64,000 nucleotides of DNA from NCBI RefSeq assembly GCF_000498755.1, contig NZ_AXUS01000007.1, positions 46,906 through 110,905 on the forward strand. The letters run 5' to 3'. Below are positions 56,020-64,000 of the stretch, piece by piece (the stretch's first letter is position 1; the number at the start of each line of letters is the position of its first letter). The notes below the pieces were generated by a model, which was not told where the DNA came from, searched no databases, and saw only the letters and a list, made by a program, of their open reading frames with translations. Source of the stretch: Clostridioides mangenotii TR. Lineage in GTDB: Bacteria; Bacillota; Clostridia; Peptostreptococcales; Peptostreptococcaceae. The position numbers and the translations under genes were made by a program.

Positions 56020-57104
56020 TATCTAACACCTCCTGAAACTTCTTTACCATCTAATATGTCTTTAGCCATTTGAACAATATATGCTGGATCTGGAGTCATT
56101 CCTCCTGGTCTTCCGTGGAAGTATATTGGTAATCTTCCTCTTACAGCTAAGTCAACGTCTTCGATCATTTGACCCATACTCATCTCTACTGTAAATATAG
56201 CTTTTGCATTAGGTATATTTTCAGCTTTGAATGCGTCAAATGGGAAAGGCCATATTGTTTTAGGTCTAACAAGTCCTGCTTTTATTCCTTGTTCTCTTAA
56301 AGTAGTAATAGCAGTCTTAACTATTCTTGAAACAGTTCCATAAGCAGCGAAGACAATTTCTGCATCTTCTGTTTTGTACATTTCAACATCTACTTCATTT
56401 TTTTCTATTTCTTTGTATTTAGCATCTAAACGTAAGTTGTGTTCTTCTAACTCAACTGACTCTAAGTATAGAGAGTTTATGATATTAGGTTTTCTGTTCA
56501 TTCCTGTTCCTACAGTAGCCCAATCTTTTGGAGGCAACTCTCTTTTCTTTCCTGAACCACTAAAATCAACTGGCTCCATCATTTGTCCTATCATACCATC
56601 AGCAACAACCATTACTGGTGTTCTGTAGTAATCAGCTACATCGAAAGCTCCCATGATCATATCAACAGCTTCTTGAACAGTTGCTGGTGCGTAAACTGGA
56701 GTTCTGTAGTCTCCGTTTCCTCCACCTCTTGTTGACATGTAGTAGTCAGCTTGAGAAGGTTGTATACTTCCTAGACCTGGTCCACCTCTCATGATGTTAA
56801 GTATAACACATGGAACTTCAGCTCCTGCACAGTATGTTATACCTTCTTGTTTTAATGCAACACCTGGTGAAGATGAAGAAGTCATTACTCTTGCTCCTGC
56901 TCCTCCTGCTCCGTATACCATGTTTATTGCTGCAACTTCTGATTCAGCTTGAACAAATGCTCCGCCTATTTTTGGTAATTCTCTTGATAAATACTCTGGT
57001 AATTCACTTTGTGGAGTTATTGGGTAACCGAAGAAATGCTTACAACCAGCTTCTATAGCTGCTTTTCCGAAAGCTTCGTTACCTTTCATAAGTATTTTAG
57101 CCAT
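56019..57104 (-). CDS. vorB: 2-oxoacid:ferredoxin oxidoreductase, alpha subunit (VorB-like)
   Basis: 361 residues, long alpha subunit with pyrimidine-binding and transketolase C-terminal domains. GNEAFGKAAIEAGCKHFFGY, PITPQSELPEYLSRELP, FVQAESEVAAINMVYGA, MRGGPGLGSIQPSQADY and the C-terminal EMSMGQMIEDVDLAV are conserved. It is closest in layout to proteins annotated as 3-methyl-2-oxobutanoate dehydrogenase VorB; substrate is inferred, and KorA-type is possible. Confidence 0.88.
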   Translation of the reverse strand: MAKILMKGNEAFGKAAIEAGCKHFFGYPITPQSELPEYLSRELPKIGGAFVQAESEVAAINMVYGAGGAGARVMTSSSSPGVALKQEGITYCAGAEVPCVILNIMRGGPGLGSIQPSQADYYMSTRGGGNGDYRTPVYAPATVQEAVDMIMGAFDVADYYRTPVMVVADGMIGQMMEPVDFSGSGKKRELPPKDWATVGTGMNRKPNIINSLYLESVELEEHNLRLDAKYKEIEKNEVDVEMYKTEDAEIVFAAYGTVSRIVKTAITTLREQGIKAGLVRPKTIWPFPFDAFKAENIPNAKAIFTVEMSMGQMIEDVDLAVRGRLPIYFHGRPGGMTPDPAYIVQMAKDILDGKEVSGGVR

Positions 57105-57133
57105 TAAACTTCCCCCTTTATTAATTGATTAAA

Positions 57134-57355
57134 TTAGTCTCTTTCTACTGTAATTACTTGATCTGGACACATAGTTGCACAGCTTGCACACCCTATACAT
57201 TTGTCCATATCAACTACTGTTGATGGATTATAACCTTTTTTATTGATTACATTTGTATCAATTTTCATAATCTTTACTGGACATGCGTTAACACATAGTC
57301 CACAACCTTTACAACGGTCTTGATTAAAAGTAACTGTTCCTTTTGCTTTAGCCAT
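57134..57355 (-). CDS. 4Fe-4S ferredoxin-like delta subunit
   Basis: 73 residues with two clusters: CKGCGLCVNACPV and CIGCASCATMCPD. It is the electron-transfer subunit of the oxidoreductase that follows. 29 bases ahead of the alpha gene with a GGAGG site. Confidence 0.95.
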   Translation of the reverse strand: MAKAKGTVTFNQDRCKGCGLCVNACPVKIMKIDTNVINKKGYNPSTVVDMDKCIGCASCATMCPDQVITVERD

Positions 57356-57397
57356 TTGTCTTTGCCTCCTTAAACTTTCTATATATTTGAGCCCAAA

Positions 57398-58075
57398 CTA
57401 CATCCAATCTTGTCTCATATACATCTTTATTGGGAATATTTCCCCTTCCAAACCATCTGGCAACTGATCAACTAAAGTCTCTATACATGTGTTGTACTTA
57501 ACTGGTATATTAAGCGTTTTAGAAACTTCTTTGACTACTTCCTGACCTTTTAAAATATCCTCAACTGTTGTATCCCAGATCATATGAGTATTATTTACTA
57601 GGCCGCTTACCTTAAGCTTCGAAGCATTCTCTATAATAGATATATATTCGATTACTTCTTGTGCCGTTTGAGTTTTCTCCCTATTTGCATTCACTACGAA
57701 AAACAAATCGTAGTCTCCATCTTTAATAAGATCTTTATATCCTGCAATTACCTTAGCTCCTACATTATCTCCACCAAGGTCGATAACATAGTTGTATGAA
57801 CTATCGTTCATAGGCGTCTTTACTTGAGCTGATATTGCTGGTACATCTAAACTGGATGCTTCGATTGAGCTACCCATAGGAATTATATCAAGAGACTCCA
57901 TGAGCTCTTTCTTTTCCCTTGTTCTGAAATAAACATTTACAACGTCCATATCAGCTATAGCTACTTTACCAGATACCATCTCTCTTAACTTTATAACATA
58001 GTTCATTGAGAATTCACTTTTTCCACTACCATAGTGGCCAGTCATGATTCTAATTCGTTTGTCATTAGTTACCAT
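57398..58075 (-). CDS. MinD/CobB-like P-loop ATPase between buk and the oxidoreductase
   Basis: About 225 residues from ATG 58075; it overlaps the buk stop by 11 bases. Walker A is [14 protein letters not shown] (about residues 14-27), with [17 protein letters not shown] and [18 protein letters not shown] as the switch regions and [13 protein letters not shown] as the guanine/adenine-specificity-like strand. It lacks a second N-terminal lysine of the deviant MinD motif in the usual place, so partner proteins are uncertain. Function is unknown, but its place between buk and the ferredoxin enzyme suggests maturation or regulation of that pathway. Confidence 0.75.
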   Translation of the reverse strand: MVTNDKRIRIMTGHYGSGKSEFSMNYVIKLREMVSGKVAIADMDVVNVYFRTREKKELMESLDIIPMGSSIEASSLDVPAISAQVKTPMNDSSYNYVIDLGGDNVGAKVIAGYKDLIKDGDYDLFFVVNANREKTQTAQEVIEYISIIENASKLKVSGLVNNTHMIWDTTVEDILKGQEVVKEVSKTLNIPVKYNTCIETLVDQLPDGLEGEIFPIKMYMRQDWM

Positions 58076-59144
58076 ATACTTTGGCCTCTTCTTCAGCATT
58101 TAAGACTCTAAGTCCTCCTTGTGCTAAAGCTATCATCTCATCTTCACCAGGATAAACAGTAACATCAGTTATATACTTAACTCTGTCTATTATCATTTGA
58201 GTGAATGATTTTGAGTATGCTATACCACCAGTAAGTAGTATTCCATCAACATTCCCTTTAAGAACTGATGCACATGCTCCTATTTCTTTAGCTATTTGGT
58301 AAGCCATAGCTTCGTATAATAGTTCAGCTTTTTTGTCGCCTTTTTCTATCATCTCTTCTACTTCTCTAGCGTCGTTAGTTCCTAAATAGGCCACTAAGCC
58401 ACCATTTCCTTTAATTTTTTTCTTTATATCTTCTAAAGTGAATTCACCACTGAAACACATCTTTGCTAGTTGTCCAACTGGTAAACCACCACTTCTCTCT
58501 GGCGAGAATGGTCCTTCACCATCTAATGCATTGGCAACATCTACAACTTTACCTTTTTCATGAGCCCCAACAGATACTCCTCCACCCATATGGGCTACTA
58601 CTAAGTTTATTTCATCATACTTTTTATTATTTTCACTTGCAAATCTTCTAGCTATAGCTTTTTGATTTAACGCATGGAAAATACTTTTTCTGTCTATTTC
58701 AGGCATTCCTGATATTCTAGCTAAATCATTTAATTCGTCAACAACAACTGGGTCAACTATATATGATGGAGCGTTTACTTCATCACCTATTTGCTTGGCT
58801 ATTATACCACCTAGGTTAGAAGCATGTTCTCCTGAAACTCCTACTTTTAAATCTTCTAACATTGGAGCGTTTACTTCATAAGTACCGCCTTCTATAGGCT
58901 TAAGAAGTCCTCCTCTACCTACAACACAGTCTAAATTTGATAAATTTATTCCACCTTCTGCTAAAGAATCTACTATTACTTGTTTTCTGAATTCAAATTG
59001 ATCAGAAACTCTTTCGTATTTTCCTATTTCATCTGAAGAGTGTCTTAATGTTTTTTCAAACACTTCTACCTCATTATCGTATACTGCTATTTTAGTCGAA
59101 GTAGAACCTGGATTAATCGTTAGTATTTTGAAAACCTTATTCAT
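58065..59144 (-). CDS. buk: Butyrate kinase
   Basis: 359 residues, ASKHA acetokinase family. [57 protein letters not shown] and [13 protein letters not shown] are the conserved blocks; length and VGRGGLL place it with butyrate rather than acetate kinase. It makes ATP from butyryl-phosphate (or branched acyl-phosphates). 22 bases after ptb. Confidence 0.95.
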   Translation of the reverse strand: MNKVFKILTINPGSTSTKIAVYDNEVEVFEKTLRHSSDEIGKYERVSDQFEFRKQVIVDSLAEGGINLSNLDCVVGRGGLLKPIEGGTYEVNAPMLEDLKVGVSGEHASNLGGIIAKQIGDEVNAPSYIVDPVVVDELNDLARISGMPEIDRKSIFHALNQKAIARRFASENNKKYDEINLVVAHMGGGVSVGAHEKGKVVDVANALDGEGPFSPERSGGLPVGQLAKMCFSGEFTLEDIKKKIKGNGGLVAYLGTNDAREVEEMIEKGDKKAELLYEAMAYQIAKEIGACASVLKGNVDGILLTGGIAYSKSFTQMIIDRVKYITDVTVYPGEDEMIALAQGGLRVLNAEEEAKVYGN

Positions 59145-59166
59145 TTGTTTGTTTACCTCCTGAATA

Positions 59167-60069
59167 TTATGCTTTAGCCGCCATTAAGACACCTAATGCT
59201 ATTGAATTAAGTTTAGTTTCTTCATTGTCTGCTCTTGAAGTTAATATAACTGGTGCTTTTGCCCCAACTATAACTCCTGCACTCTTTGACTTAGCAAAGT
59301 ATGACATTGATTTATAAAGTATGTTACCTGCTTCTATATCAGGAGCTAATAGTATATCAGCTTTTCCAGCAACTGGATGATCCATACCTTTGTGTTTAGC
59401 TGCTTCTTCTGAGACAGCATTATCTAGCGCAAAAGGTCCACCAACTATACATCCTTTGATTTCGCCCCTCTTACACATATCTTCAAGTTCTTTCGCGTCT
59501 ACTGTGTCTGGCATTTTTGGATTTACTTTTTCTTTAGCACATAAACAAGCTACTTTTGGCTCTTTTATATCTAATGCGTGTGCCACTGTACATGAATTTT
59601 CTATGATTTGTTTTTTTGTTTGTAAATCAGGAGCTAAGTTCATAGCTGCATCTGTTATAAAGAACAGCTTGTCATAACCCTCAACATCGAAAACCGCAAC
59701 ATGGCTTAAAACGTTACCAGTTCTCAGACCTACTTCTTTATTTAAAACTGCTTTTAAGATTATTGATGTGTCTACTAAGCCTTTCATTACCATATCGGCT
59801 TTTCCTTGTGAAACTAATTCAACAGATTTTAATGAAGCTTCTGCTAAATCCTTTATATCGATAAGTTCGTAATTGTCTAGATCCATGTCTATACTTTTTG
59901 CAATCTCTTTAGTCTTTTCAATATCCCCTACTAATATAGCTTTTGCTATTTTTTCTTTTCTTGCCATCTCAACAGCTAGTAAAACTTCTTTGTCTTGACA
60001 ACAAGCAACAGATATAGTCTTAGGACCTCTTTCTTCCGCAAATCTTATTACTTCTTCAAAGTTTCTCAT
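59167..60069 (-). CDS. ptb: Phosphate butyryltransferase
   Basis: 300 residues from ATG 60069, which has GAGGTG upstream; the 60084 start has none. Phosphotransacylase fold: [58 protein letters not shown] and the C-terminal [19 protein letters not shown]. It converts butyryl-CoA to butyryl-phosphate for Buk. With the oxidoreductase downstream, the pathway would run 2-oxoacid to acyl-CoA to acyl-phosphate to acid plus ATP. Confidence 0.95.
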   Translation of the reverse strand: MRNFEEVIRFAEERGPKTISVACCQDKEVLLAVEMARKEKIAKAILVGDIEKTKEIAKSIDMDLDNYELIDIKDLAEASLKSVELVSQGKADMVMKGLVDTSIILKAVLNKEVGLRTGNVLSHVAVFDVEGYDKLFFITDAAMNLAPDLQTKKQIIENSCTVAHALDIKEPKVACLCAKEKVNPKMPDTVDAKELEDMCKRGEIKGCIVGGPFALDNAVSEEAAKHKGMDHPVAGKADILLAPDIEAGNILYKSMSYFAKSKSAGVIVGAKAPVILTSRADNEETKLNSIALGVLMAAKA

Positions 60070-60163
60070 GCGATTACACCTCATTTAGAATTTTTGAAAT
60101 CGTTTTTAACATTTCAAATTAAATTATACATCTAGTTACAGGCTTTTCATAGTTTAAATTGAT

Positions 60164-60181
60164 AATTTTTTTCAGAAAACT
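60164..60181 (-). promoter_or_regulatory. Possible CodY-like box upstream of ptb
   Basis: AATTTTTTTCAGAAAACT overlaps a CodY-like TTTTCAGAAAA core (consensus AATTTTCWGAAAATT, about 12 of 15 matching at best alignment). It lies 95 bases upstream of ptb. Weak evidence. Confidence 0.3.
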
Positions 60182-60299
60182 ATATTCAATTAAAACAATT
60201 CGGTTAATATTATTATTTATTTAGATCAATATATTATTTATTAAATTGTTCAATGTTTATATTACTCTATAATCCTCATAATATAATAATATCGCTAAA

Positions 60300-60374
60300 A
60301 TAAACAAGATGCAACAGAAATATAAAATTAACAATGTCAATATTTGTCGAATTCTGTCGCATCTTGTTTTTTAA
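60300..60374 (-). terminator. Terminator after cdaR (bidirectional)
   Basis: AACAAGATGC and GCATCTTGTT outer arms with ACAGAA/TTCTGT continuing, about 20 bases past the cdaR stop. T-runs are present mainly on the + side (TTTTTTAAT); on minus TTTATTTTAG. Confidence 0.7.
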
Positions 60375-60392
60375 TATCATTTAATTTTTAGA

Positions 60393-61571
60393 CTATTTCA
60401 CTTCAACAACGTTAGGAGTTATCTTAACATTTTTAAAATTGAAACTAGATTCATATTTTATTACATATTTATAATTTGTTGTACTTTGCTGAGTCAAATC
60501 TATATATAGCTTAATATCTGATTTTTTAGCAGATTCCAAAGCACTGTCATATTCAACATCTACCTTAATTTCAGTAGTGTTTATTATAGCTCTCTCTGCA
60601 TCTTCTTCGGTATTATTTCTAATTTCAATTTCCGATGAATTGAAGCTAAATGAATCCTTTGTTAAATCTTTTTTCTTTTTACTTACAGTTATCGTATCTA
60701 ATTCAGTATTAATTCCTTCTGGTACTGTTAAGGTTACATTAATCTCATTAGCGTTTTCTAATTGCTTTAAGTCTATTATATCTGTTTCTATTACATCAAC
60801 CGCTTCTACAGCTTCTTTTTTACCTTTTATAACTACTTCTTTGCTGCTTACATTGTAGCTCTTTATATCTTCTGTAGTGCCTTCTTTTAAATTAAATTTT
60901 ATCGGAACTGTCTTTTGTTTGAACATTTCAACGTCTGCGTTCACATAATAATTTGAAAGAACAACGTCCTCAACTTTTTCACCTGACTCATCTACAGGAG
61001 TTAGCTTTAAATTTCTAGTAAAATTATCTTTACCATTTTCTACATTTAAGTCTGCTTCAATGCTTTTAACTTTGTTAACCATACTTCGAGGCCCCGTCAC
61101 TTTAACTTTATTTTTCTCTAGTTTAATTTCGCTTATATCGTCTTTCTTCTCACCATTTACATTTACTTTTATAACTTTATCCATCTTTACAACCCTTTCA
61201 AGGTTCACTATAATCATATTGTTTTTAAGAGAGCTATTTACACCCTCAGAAACATTTGATCTTAGGTACATATCATTACTACCTTCAAGAGGTTCCTTTA
61301 TTTCACCATATACATAGATTTTACTCTTTGTTGTATTTTTTACCTTAGATAGTTCACCCGAAATGTATACATCTGCTGTAAGATCATTTTTTGGATAAAC
61401 TATAAAGCCCTTGTCTTCCAATTCGGTTGTATTAGTAATAGATACTGGGACATCTTCGATTAAATTTTTACTTTGTGGATCTATAGCAAGCATCACATAC
61501 ATCCACAAAACCATAGCACTAATCAGCGCTATAACTTTAATTCTAGTATTATGTTTAAACTTATTTATCAT
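60393..61571 (-). CDS. cdaR: YbbR-domain protein CdaR, regulator of diadenylate cyclase
   Basis: 392 residues. One N-terminal membrane helix (about 13-33) followed by four YbbR repeats; motifs such as VPVSITNTTELEDKGF, VKVTGPRSMVNKVKSIEADL and VVIKGKKEAVEAVDVIETDI recur at about 85-residue spacing. CdaR binds CdaA outside the membrane and modulates it. Its start overlaps the cdaA stop by 4 bases. Confidence 0.92.
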   Translation of the reverse strand: MINKFKHNTRIKVIALISAMVLWMYVMLAIDPQSKNLIEDVPVSITNTTELEDKGFIVYPKNDLTADVYISGELSKVKNTTKSKIYVYGEIKEPLEGSNDMYLRSNVSEGVNSSLKNNMIIVNLERVVKMDKVIKVNVNGEKKDDISEIKLEKNKVKVTGPRSMVNKVKSIEADLNVENGKDNFTRNLKLTPVDESGEKVEDVVLSNYYVNADVEMFKQKTVPIKFNLKEGTTEDIKSYNVSSKEVVIKGKKEAVEAVDVIETDIIDLKQLENANEINVTLTVPEGINTELDTITVSKKKKDLTKDSFSFNSSEIEIRNNTEEDAERAIINTTEIKVDVEYDSALESAKKSDIKLYIDLTQQSTTNYKYVIKYESSFNFKNVKITPNVVEVK

Positions 61572-62404
61572 CTAAATAAACCACCTTTTAAGAAGCTTTT
61601 TTCATCAGTATTTACCTTTAAATTGCTGCGTAGTATGTTAGTCATTCTCTCCTTAGATATATCTCTATAAAGCTTGCCCGATTTGGCTATAGAGACACCT
61701 CCAGTTTCCTCTGAAACAATTAAAGTTATACAGTCTGACACTTCACTGATTCCTATACCAGCTCTATGTCTAGTTCCTAAATCCTTACTCAAATCTTTAG
61801 TTTCAGTAAGAGGTAGAAAGCATGCAGCTGCCTTTATCCTAGATTCCCTTATCACTACCGCACCATCGTGTAGCGGAGTATTTGGTATAAATATATTTAT
61901 TAATAACTGTCTAGATATCTCGGAATCTATAACAGTACCTGTATTTATTATCTCATTTATTTTAGTATCTCTCTCCATTACTATCAACGCCCCTATCTTT
62001 TGTCTAGACAATGAGTACAGAGATTCAACTATCTCTTCAATCGTTCTATTTAGAATTTCTTCCGATGAATTAATATTCTTACCGAAAAATGACAATCTAG
62101 TTCTTCCTATACGTTCAAGACCTGCTCTTAGCTCGGGTTGAAATATTATCGCTGCTATAATACCTATCTCAAGAGTATTATTTAGTAGCCAATTTAATGT
62201 GTGAAGTTTTAAAATTCCACTGACTTGCACAATTACCATAAATAGTATTATACCTTTAAAAACTTGTTCTGCTCTTGTATCTTTTATGAACATGAAAATC
62301 TTGTAAAAAATGTATGCAACTATTATTATATCAAGTATATCAGGTATACTAATTTTTGTTATAATATTGAAAATTTCATTTAAAAATAAATTAAGATCTA
62401 ACAA
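61568..62404 (-). CDS. cdaA: Diadenylate cyclase CdaA (c-di-AMP synthase)
   Basis: 278 residues. Three membrane helices (about 15-95), then the DisA_N cyclase domain with GALIVMERDTKI, the DGA motif in PLHDGAVVIRESRIKAAACF and the RHR motif in GTRHRAGIGIS. Start is TTG at 62404 with AGGAGGATAAAATT upstream. It makes c-di-AMP, which controls potassium and osmolyte transport. In operon with cdaR. Confidence 0.96.
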   Translation of the reverse strand: MLDLNLFLNEIFNIITKISIPDILDIIIVAYIFYKIFMFIKDTRAEQVFKGIILFMVIVQVSGILKLHTLNWLLNNTLEIGIIAAIIFQPELRAGLERIGRTRLSFFGKNINSSEEILNRTIEEIVESLYSLSRQKIGALIVMERDTKINEIINTGTVIDSEISRQLLINIFIPNTPLHDGAVVIRESRIKAAACFLPLTETKDLSKDLGTRHRAGIGISEVSDCITLIVSEETGGVSIAKSGKLYRDISKERMTNILRSNLKVNTDEKSFLKGGLFR

Positions 62405-63152
62405 AATTTTATCCTCCTATTTATTTTTGCTTTCACTGCTTTACACTATGTATTATACACTATATCAATCGAAGTATATACAAACTATTCAATTTTTCAT
62501 CAAATATTCGTTTTCGGCTTTTTAAAAATTTTTTTCTAGTTTTAATCTGCTTTTTTATCATATAAGGCTCTTTTAATACATAAAATTTGTTATTTAAATA
62601 CATCAAATTATATTCATTTATAAAAATATAGCTATTTTAGTGATATAAATGAGATAAAAAGAAAATTACATTGTTAAAAAAAGAACGAAAATAACGTTTT
62701 TCCACTTTTCTTGAAAGGCTTTAATGCTTAATTTCTATTTATATTATAATTAAAATTCTAATATCAGAAAGTTCAATACAATCTAATTATTTCAAGAGTA
62801 TATATACTATCAATTTTATTATAAGTAGCTATATATCAGATCAAAGGACAATGATAATTGTAAGCCAAAGTAAATCTTATATTCACTCCTATGCAAGGTT
62901 AATCGAATATAAGACTTTAATATAAAGATATTATCTAATCTATACTTAGTTCATTGTGTTTAATTTCTATTTGAATTATTCTCTTTAATTTATGATCCTA
63001 ACATATTTGCTTTTTTACCTTCTATCTGTAGAAATCTTACAGTCTATCGAATTCTATTTCAAAAAAACAACTTAAAAGAGAATCTAGTTTTGCAAATTCT
63101 ACAACTTTTTGTACTTCAAAAATATTTTGTGCTCACAAATAGTTTTGTAAAA
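62405..63152. other. Long AT-rich intergenic region between tRNA cluster and cdaA
   Basis: About 750 bases of AT-rich DNA with no supported ORF. It contains the cdaA promoter region (a TATAAT-like element near 62450 on minus). I see no recognisable RNA or repeat. Confidence 0.45.
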
Positions 63153-63153
63153 C

Positions 63154-63186
63154 AAAAAAGTTCCACATTCGTGAAACTTTTTTATT
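63154..63186 (-). terminator. Terminator of the tRNA cluster
   Basis: AAAAGTTTCAC and GTGGAACTTTT arms followed by TTGTTTTAC on the minus strand, 8 bases past tRNA-Arg. Confidence 0.82.
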
Positions 63187-63192
63187 AATTAA

Positions 63193-63269
<77 letters not shown>

Positions 63270-63278
63270 ATTATTATA

Positions 63279-63353
63279 TGGAGCGGGAAACGAGATTCGA
63301 ACTCGCGACATCGACCTTGGCAAGGTCGCGCTCTACCACTGAACTATTCCCGC
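63279..63353 (-). tRNA. tRNA-Gly (anticodon GCC)
   Basis: Acceptor GCGGGAA/TTCCCGC, anticodon loop TTGCCAA in the GACC/GGTC stem, T-arm GAGTTCGAATCTC, CCA encoded. Confidence 0.97.
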
Positions 63354-63414
63354 ATATTTTCAAGAATTACCTTTGGATATTACTTATCAAAGGTCAATCA
63401 TTATTATTTTAGTT

Positions 63415-63490
63415 TGGCGACCTGGAAGGGTTCGAACCCTCGACCTCCAGCGTGACAGGCTGGCATTCTAACCAACTGAACTACCAGGCC
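63415..63490 (-). tRNA. tRNA-Asp (anticodon GTC)
   Basis: Acceptor GGCCTGG/CCAGGTC, anticodon loop CTGTCAC in CCAGC/GCTGG, T-arm GAGGGTTCGAACCCTT, CCA encoded. Confidence 0.97.
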
Positions 63491-63495
63491 GCAAA

Positions 63496-63571
63496 TGGTG
63501 GGATTAACAGGGCTCGAACCTGTGACCCCCTGCTTGTAAGGCAGGTGCTCTCCCAGCTGAGCTATAATCCC
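63496..63571 (-). tRNA. tRNA-Val (anticodon TAC)
   Basis: Acceptor GGGATTA/TAATCCC, anticodon loop CTTACAA in CCTGC/GCAGG, T-arm ACAGGTTCGAGCCCTGT, CCA encoded. Confidence 0.97.
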
Positions 63572-63580
63572 ACGATTTTC

Positions 63581-63652
63581 TGGAGCGGGTGAAGGGGATC
63601 GAACCCTCACAGCTGGCTTGGAAGGCAGAACTCTACATTGAGCTACACCCGC
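63581..63652 (-). tRNA. tRNA-Gly (anticodon TCC), two bases short
   Basis: Acceptor GCGGGTG/CACCCGC, T-arm GAGGGTTCGATCCCCTT, loop CTTCCAA with anticodon TCC and CCA encoded. It is 72 rather than 74 bases long. The D-loop reads AATGTAGAG where AATGGTAGAG is usual, and the anticodon 5' arm reads TTCTGCC where TTCTGGCC would restore pairing with GCCAG. As written the anticodon stem has mismatches. Either sequencing deletions in two GG pairs or a decayed copy. Confidence 0.85.
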
Positions 63653-63661
63653 ATATGTAAT

Positions 63662-63736
63662 TGGTGACCCGTAGGGGAATCGAACCCCTGTTACCGCCGT
63701 GAAAGGGCGGTGTCTTGACCGCTTGACCAACGGGCC
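63662..63736 (-). tRNA. tRNA-Glu (anticodon TTC)
   Basis: Acceptor GGCCCGT/ACGGGTC, anticodon loop CTTTCAC in CCGCC/GGCGG, T-arm GGGGTTCGATTCCCC, CCA encoded. Its first 20 bases recur at 63832-63853 as part of a tandem duplication. Confidence 0.97.
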
Positions 63737-63748
63737 AGTTTGTTTTAA

Positions 63749-63823
63749 TGGTTGCGGGGGCAGGACTCGAACCTACGACCTTTGGGTTATGAGCCAACGA
63801 GCTGCCAACTGCTCCACCCCGCG
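63749..63823 (-). tRNA. Initiator tRNA-fMet, copy A (one base short)
   Basis: CGCGGGG acceptor with C1-A72 mismatch and GGG/CCC pairs flanking loop CTCATAA, both initiator hallmarks. It differs from copy B only by GGCT instead of GGGCT at the anticodon stem (75 versus 76 bases), which removes one of the three diagnostic G-C pairs. Confidence 0.92.
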
Positions 63824-63831
63824 ATATTAGT

Positions 63832-63853
63832 TTGACCGCTTGACCAACGGGAC
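63832..63853 (-). repeat. Duplicated 5' fragment of tRNA-Glu
   Basis: GACCGCTTGACCAACGGG on the + strand repeats the 5' end of tRNA-Glu (63716-63736) with one substitution (GGACA versus GGCCA). It is the edge of a 117-bp tandem duplication that also carries the fMet tRNA. Confidence 0.9.
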
Positions 63854-63865
63854 AGTTTGTTTTAA

Positions 63866-63941
63866 TGGTTGCGGGGGCAGGACTCGAACCTACGACCTTT
63901 GGGTTATGAGCCCAACGAGCTGCCAACTGCTCCACCCCGCG
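63866..63941 (-). tRNA. Initiator tRNA-fMet, copy B
   Basis: 76 bases, complete: C1-A72 mismatch, acceptor GCGGGG/CCCCGC, anticodon stem TTGGG/CCCAA with three G-C pairs next to loop CTCATAA (anticodon CAT), T-arm GTAGGTTCGAGTCCTGC, CCA encoded. Confidence 0.97.
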
Positions 63942-63964
63942 ATATTAGTTTGTTTGGTATTAAA

Positions 63965-64000
63965 TGCCGAAGACCGGAATCGAACCGGTACGAGAGGTAA
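63965..64000 (-). tRNA. tRNA 3' part, probably Leu, cut by window end
   Basis: Minus strand ends with a T-arm ACCGGTTCGATTCCGGT and acceptor 3' arm CTTCGGC plus discriminator A. CTTCGGC matches the GCCGAAG acceptor common in clostridial tRNA-Leu. A CCA is not encoded (TTT follows). The anticodon is outside the window. Confidence 0.75.

Overview
The window is AT-rich, low-GC Firmicute DNA. It has endospore genes (spoIID, a SpoIIQ-type LytM gene, spoIIID, yyaC), clostridial fermentation genes (ptb, buk, a ferredoxin-linked 2-oxoacid oxidoreductase) and strong GGAGG ribosome-binding sites. The gene order (tRNA cluster, cdaA-ybbR, ptb-buk, oxidoreductase, glmM-glmS, ywmB-murA-spoIID-spoIIQ-spoIIID-mbl-fabZ, metK, recD2-comF, hpf, secA-prfB-tex, tsaE-tsaB-rimI-tsaD) matches what I know of Clostridioides difficile and relatives, so a Peptostreptococcaceae member is the best guess. 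Most genes are on the minus strand.

Layout. 1-8250: accessory region with the 3' end of a MATE exporter, a 3D-domain secreted protein, an AT-rich stretch with small or decayed ORFs, and an antimicrobial-peptide type module (FtsX-type ABC transporter plus two-component system) ending in a broken second response regulator. 8254-10990: tRNA t6A genes tsaD, tsaB and tsaE with rimI. 11369-18551: mixed region with a DUF11 protein, a YkvI-like membrane protein, FMN-riboswitch-controlled ribU, a Rid-family protein, PadR/DUF1048 and a TrmB-like regulator. 18701-23036: an unusual metabolic group (divergent IlvD/Edd dehydratase, ornithine-cyclodeaminase-like enzyme, amidohydrolase). 23134-34282: housekeeping genes (tex, prfB with programmed frameshift, secA, hpf, a probable raiA RNA, comF, recD2). 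34645-38118: B12 uptake and adenosylation under a cobalamin riboswitch. 38255-48233: metK with a SAM-I riboswitch, then envelope and sporulation genes. 48387-54501: a frameshifted Fe-S oxidoreductase, a MarR-GNAT pair, and glmS with its ribozyme next to glmM. 54718-62404: oxidoreductase, P-loop ATPase, buk, ptb, and the c-di-AMP genes cdaR and cdaA. 63193-64000: tRNA cluster with a tandem duplication of initiator tRNA.

Four metabolite-sensing RNAs (FMN, cobalamin, SAM-I, glmS ribozyme) and a raiA-like RNA lie on the minus strand, together with a possible uncharacterised structured RNA near 40905-41060. Several apparently broken genes (glmM, the Fe-S oxidoreductase, tRNA-Gly, one tRNA-fMet) each lack single bases, mostly in short runs of one base. 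Those runs look more like sequencing deletions than biology. The response-regulator remnant, by contrast, looks truly decayed.
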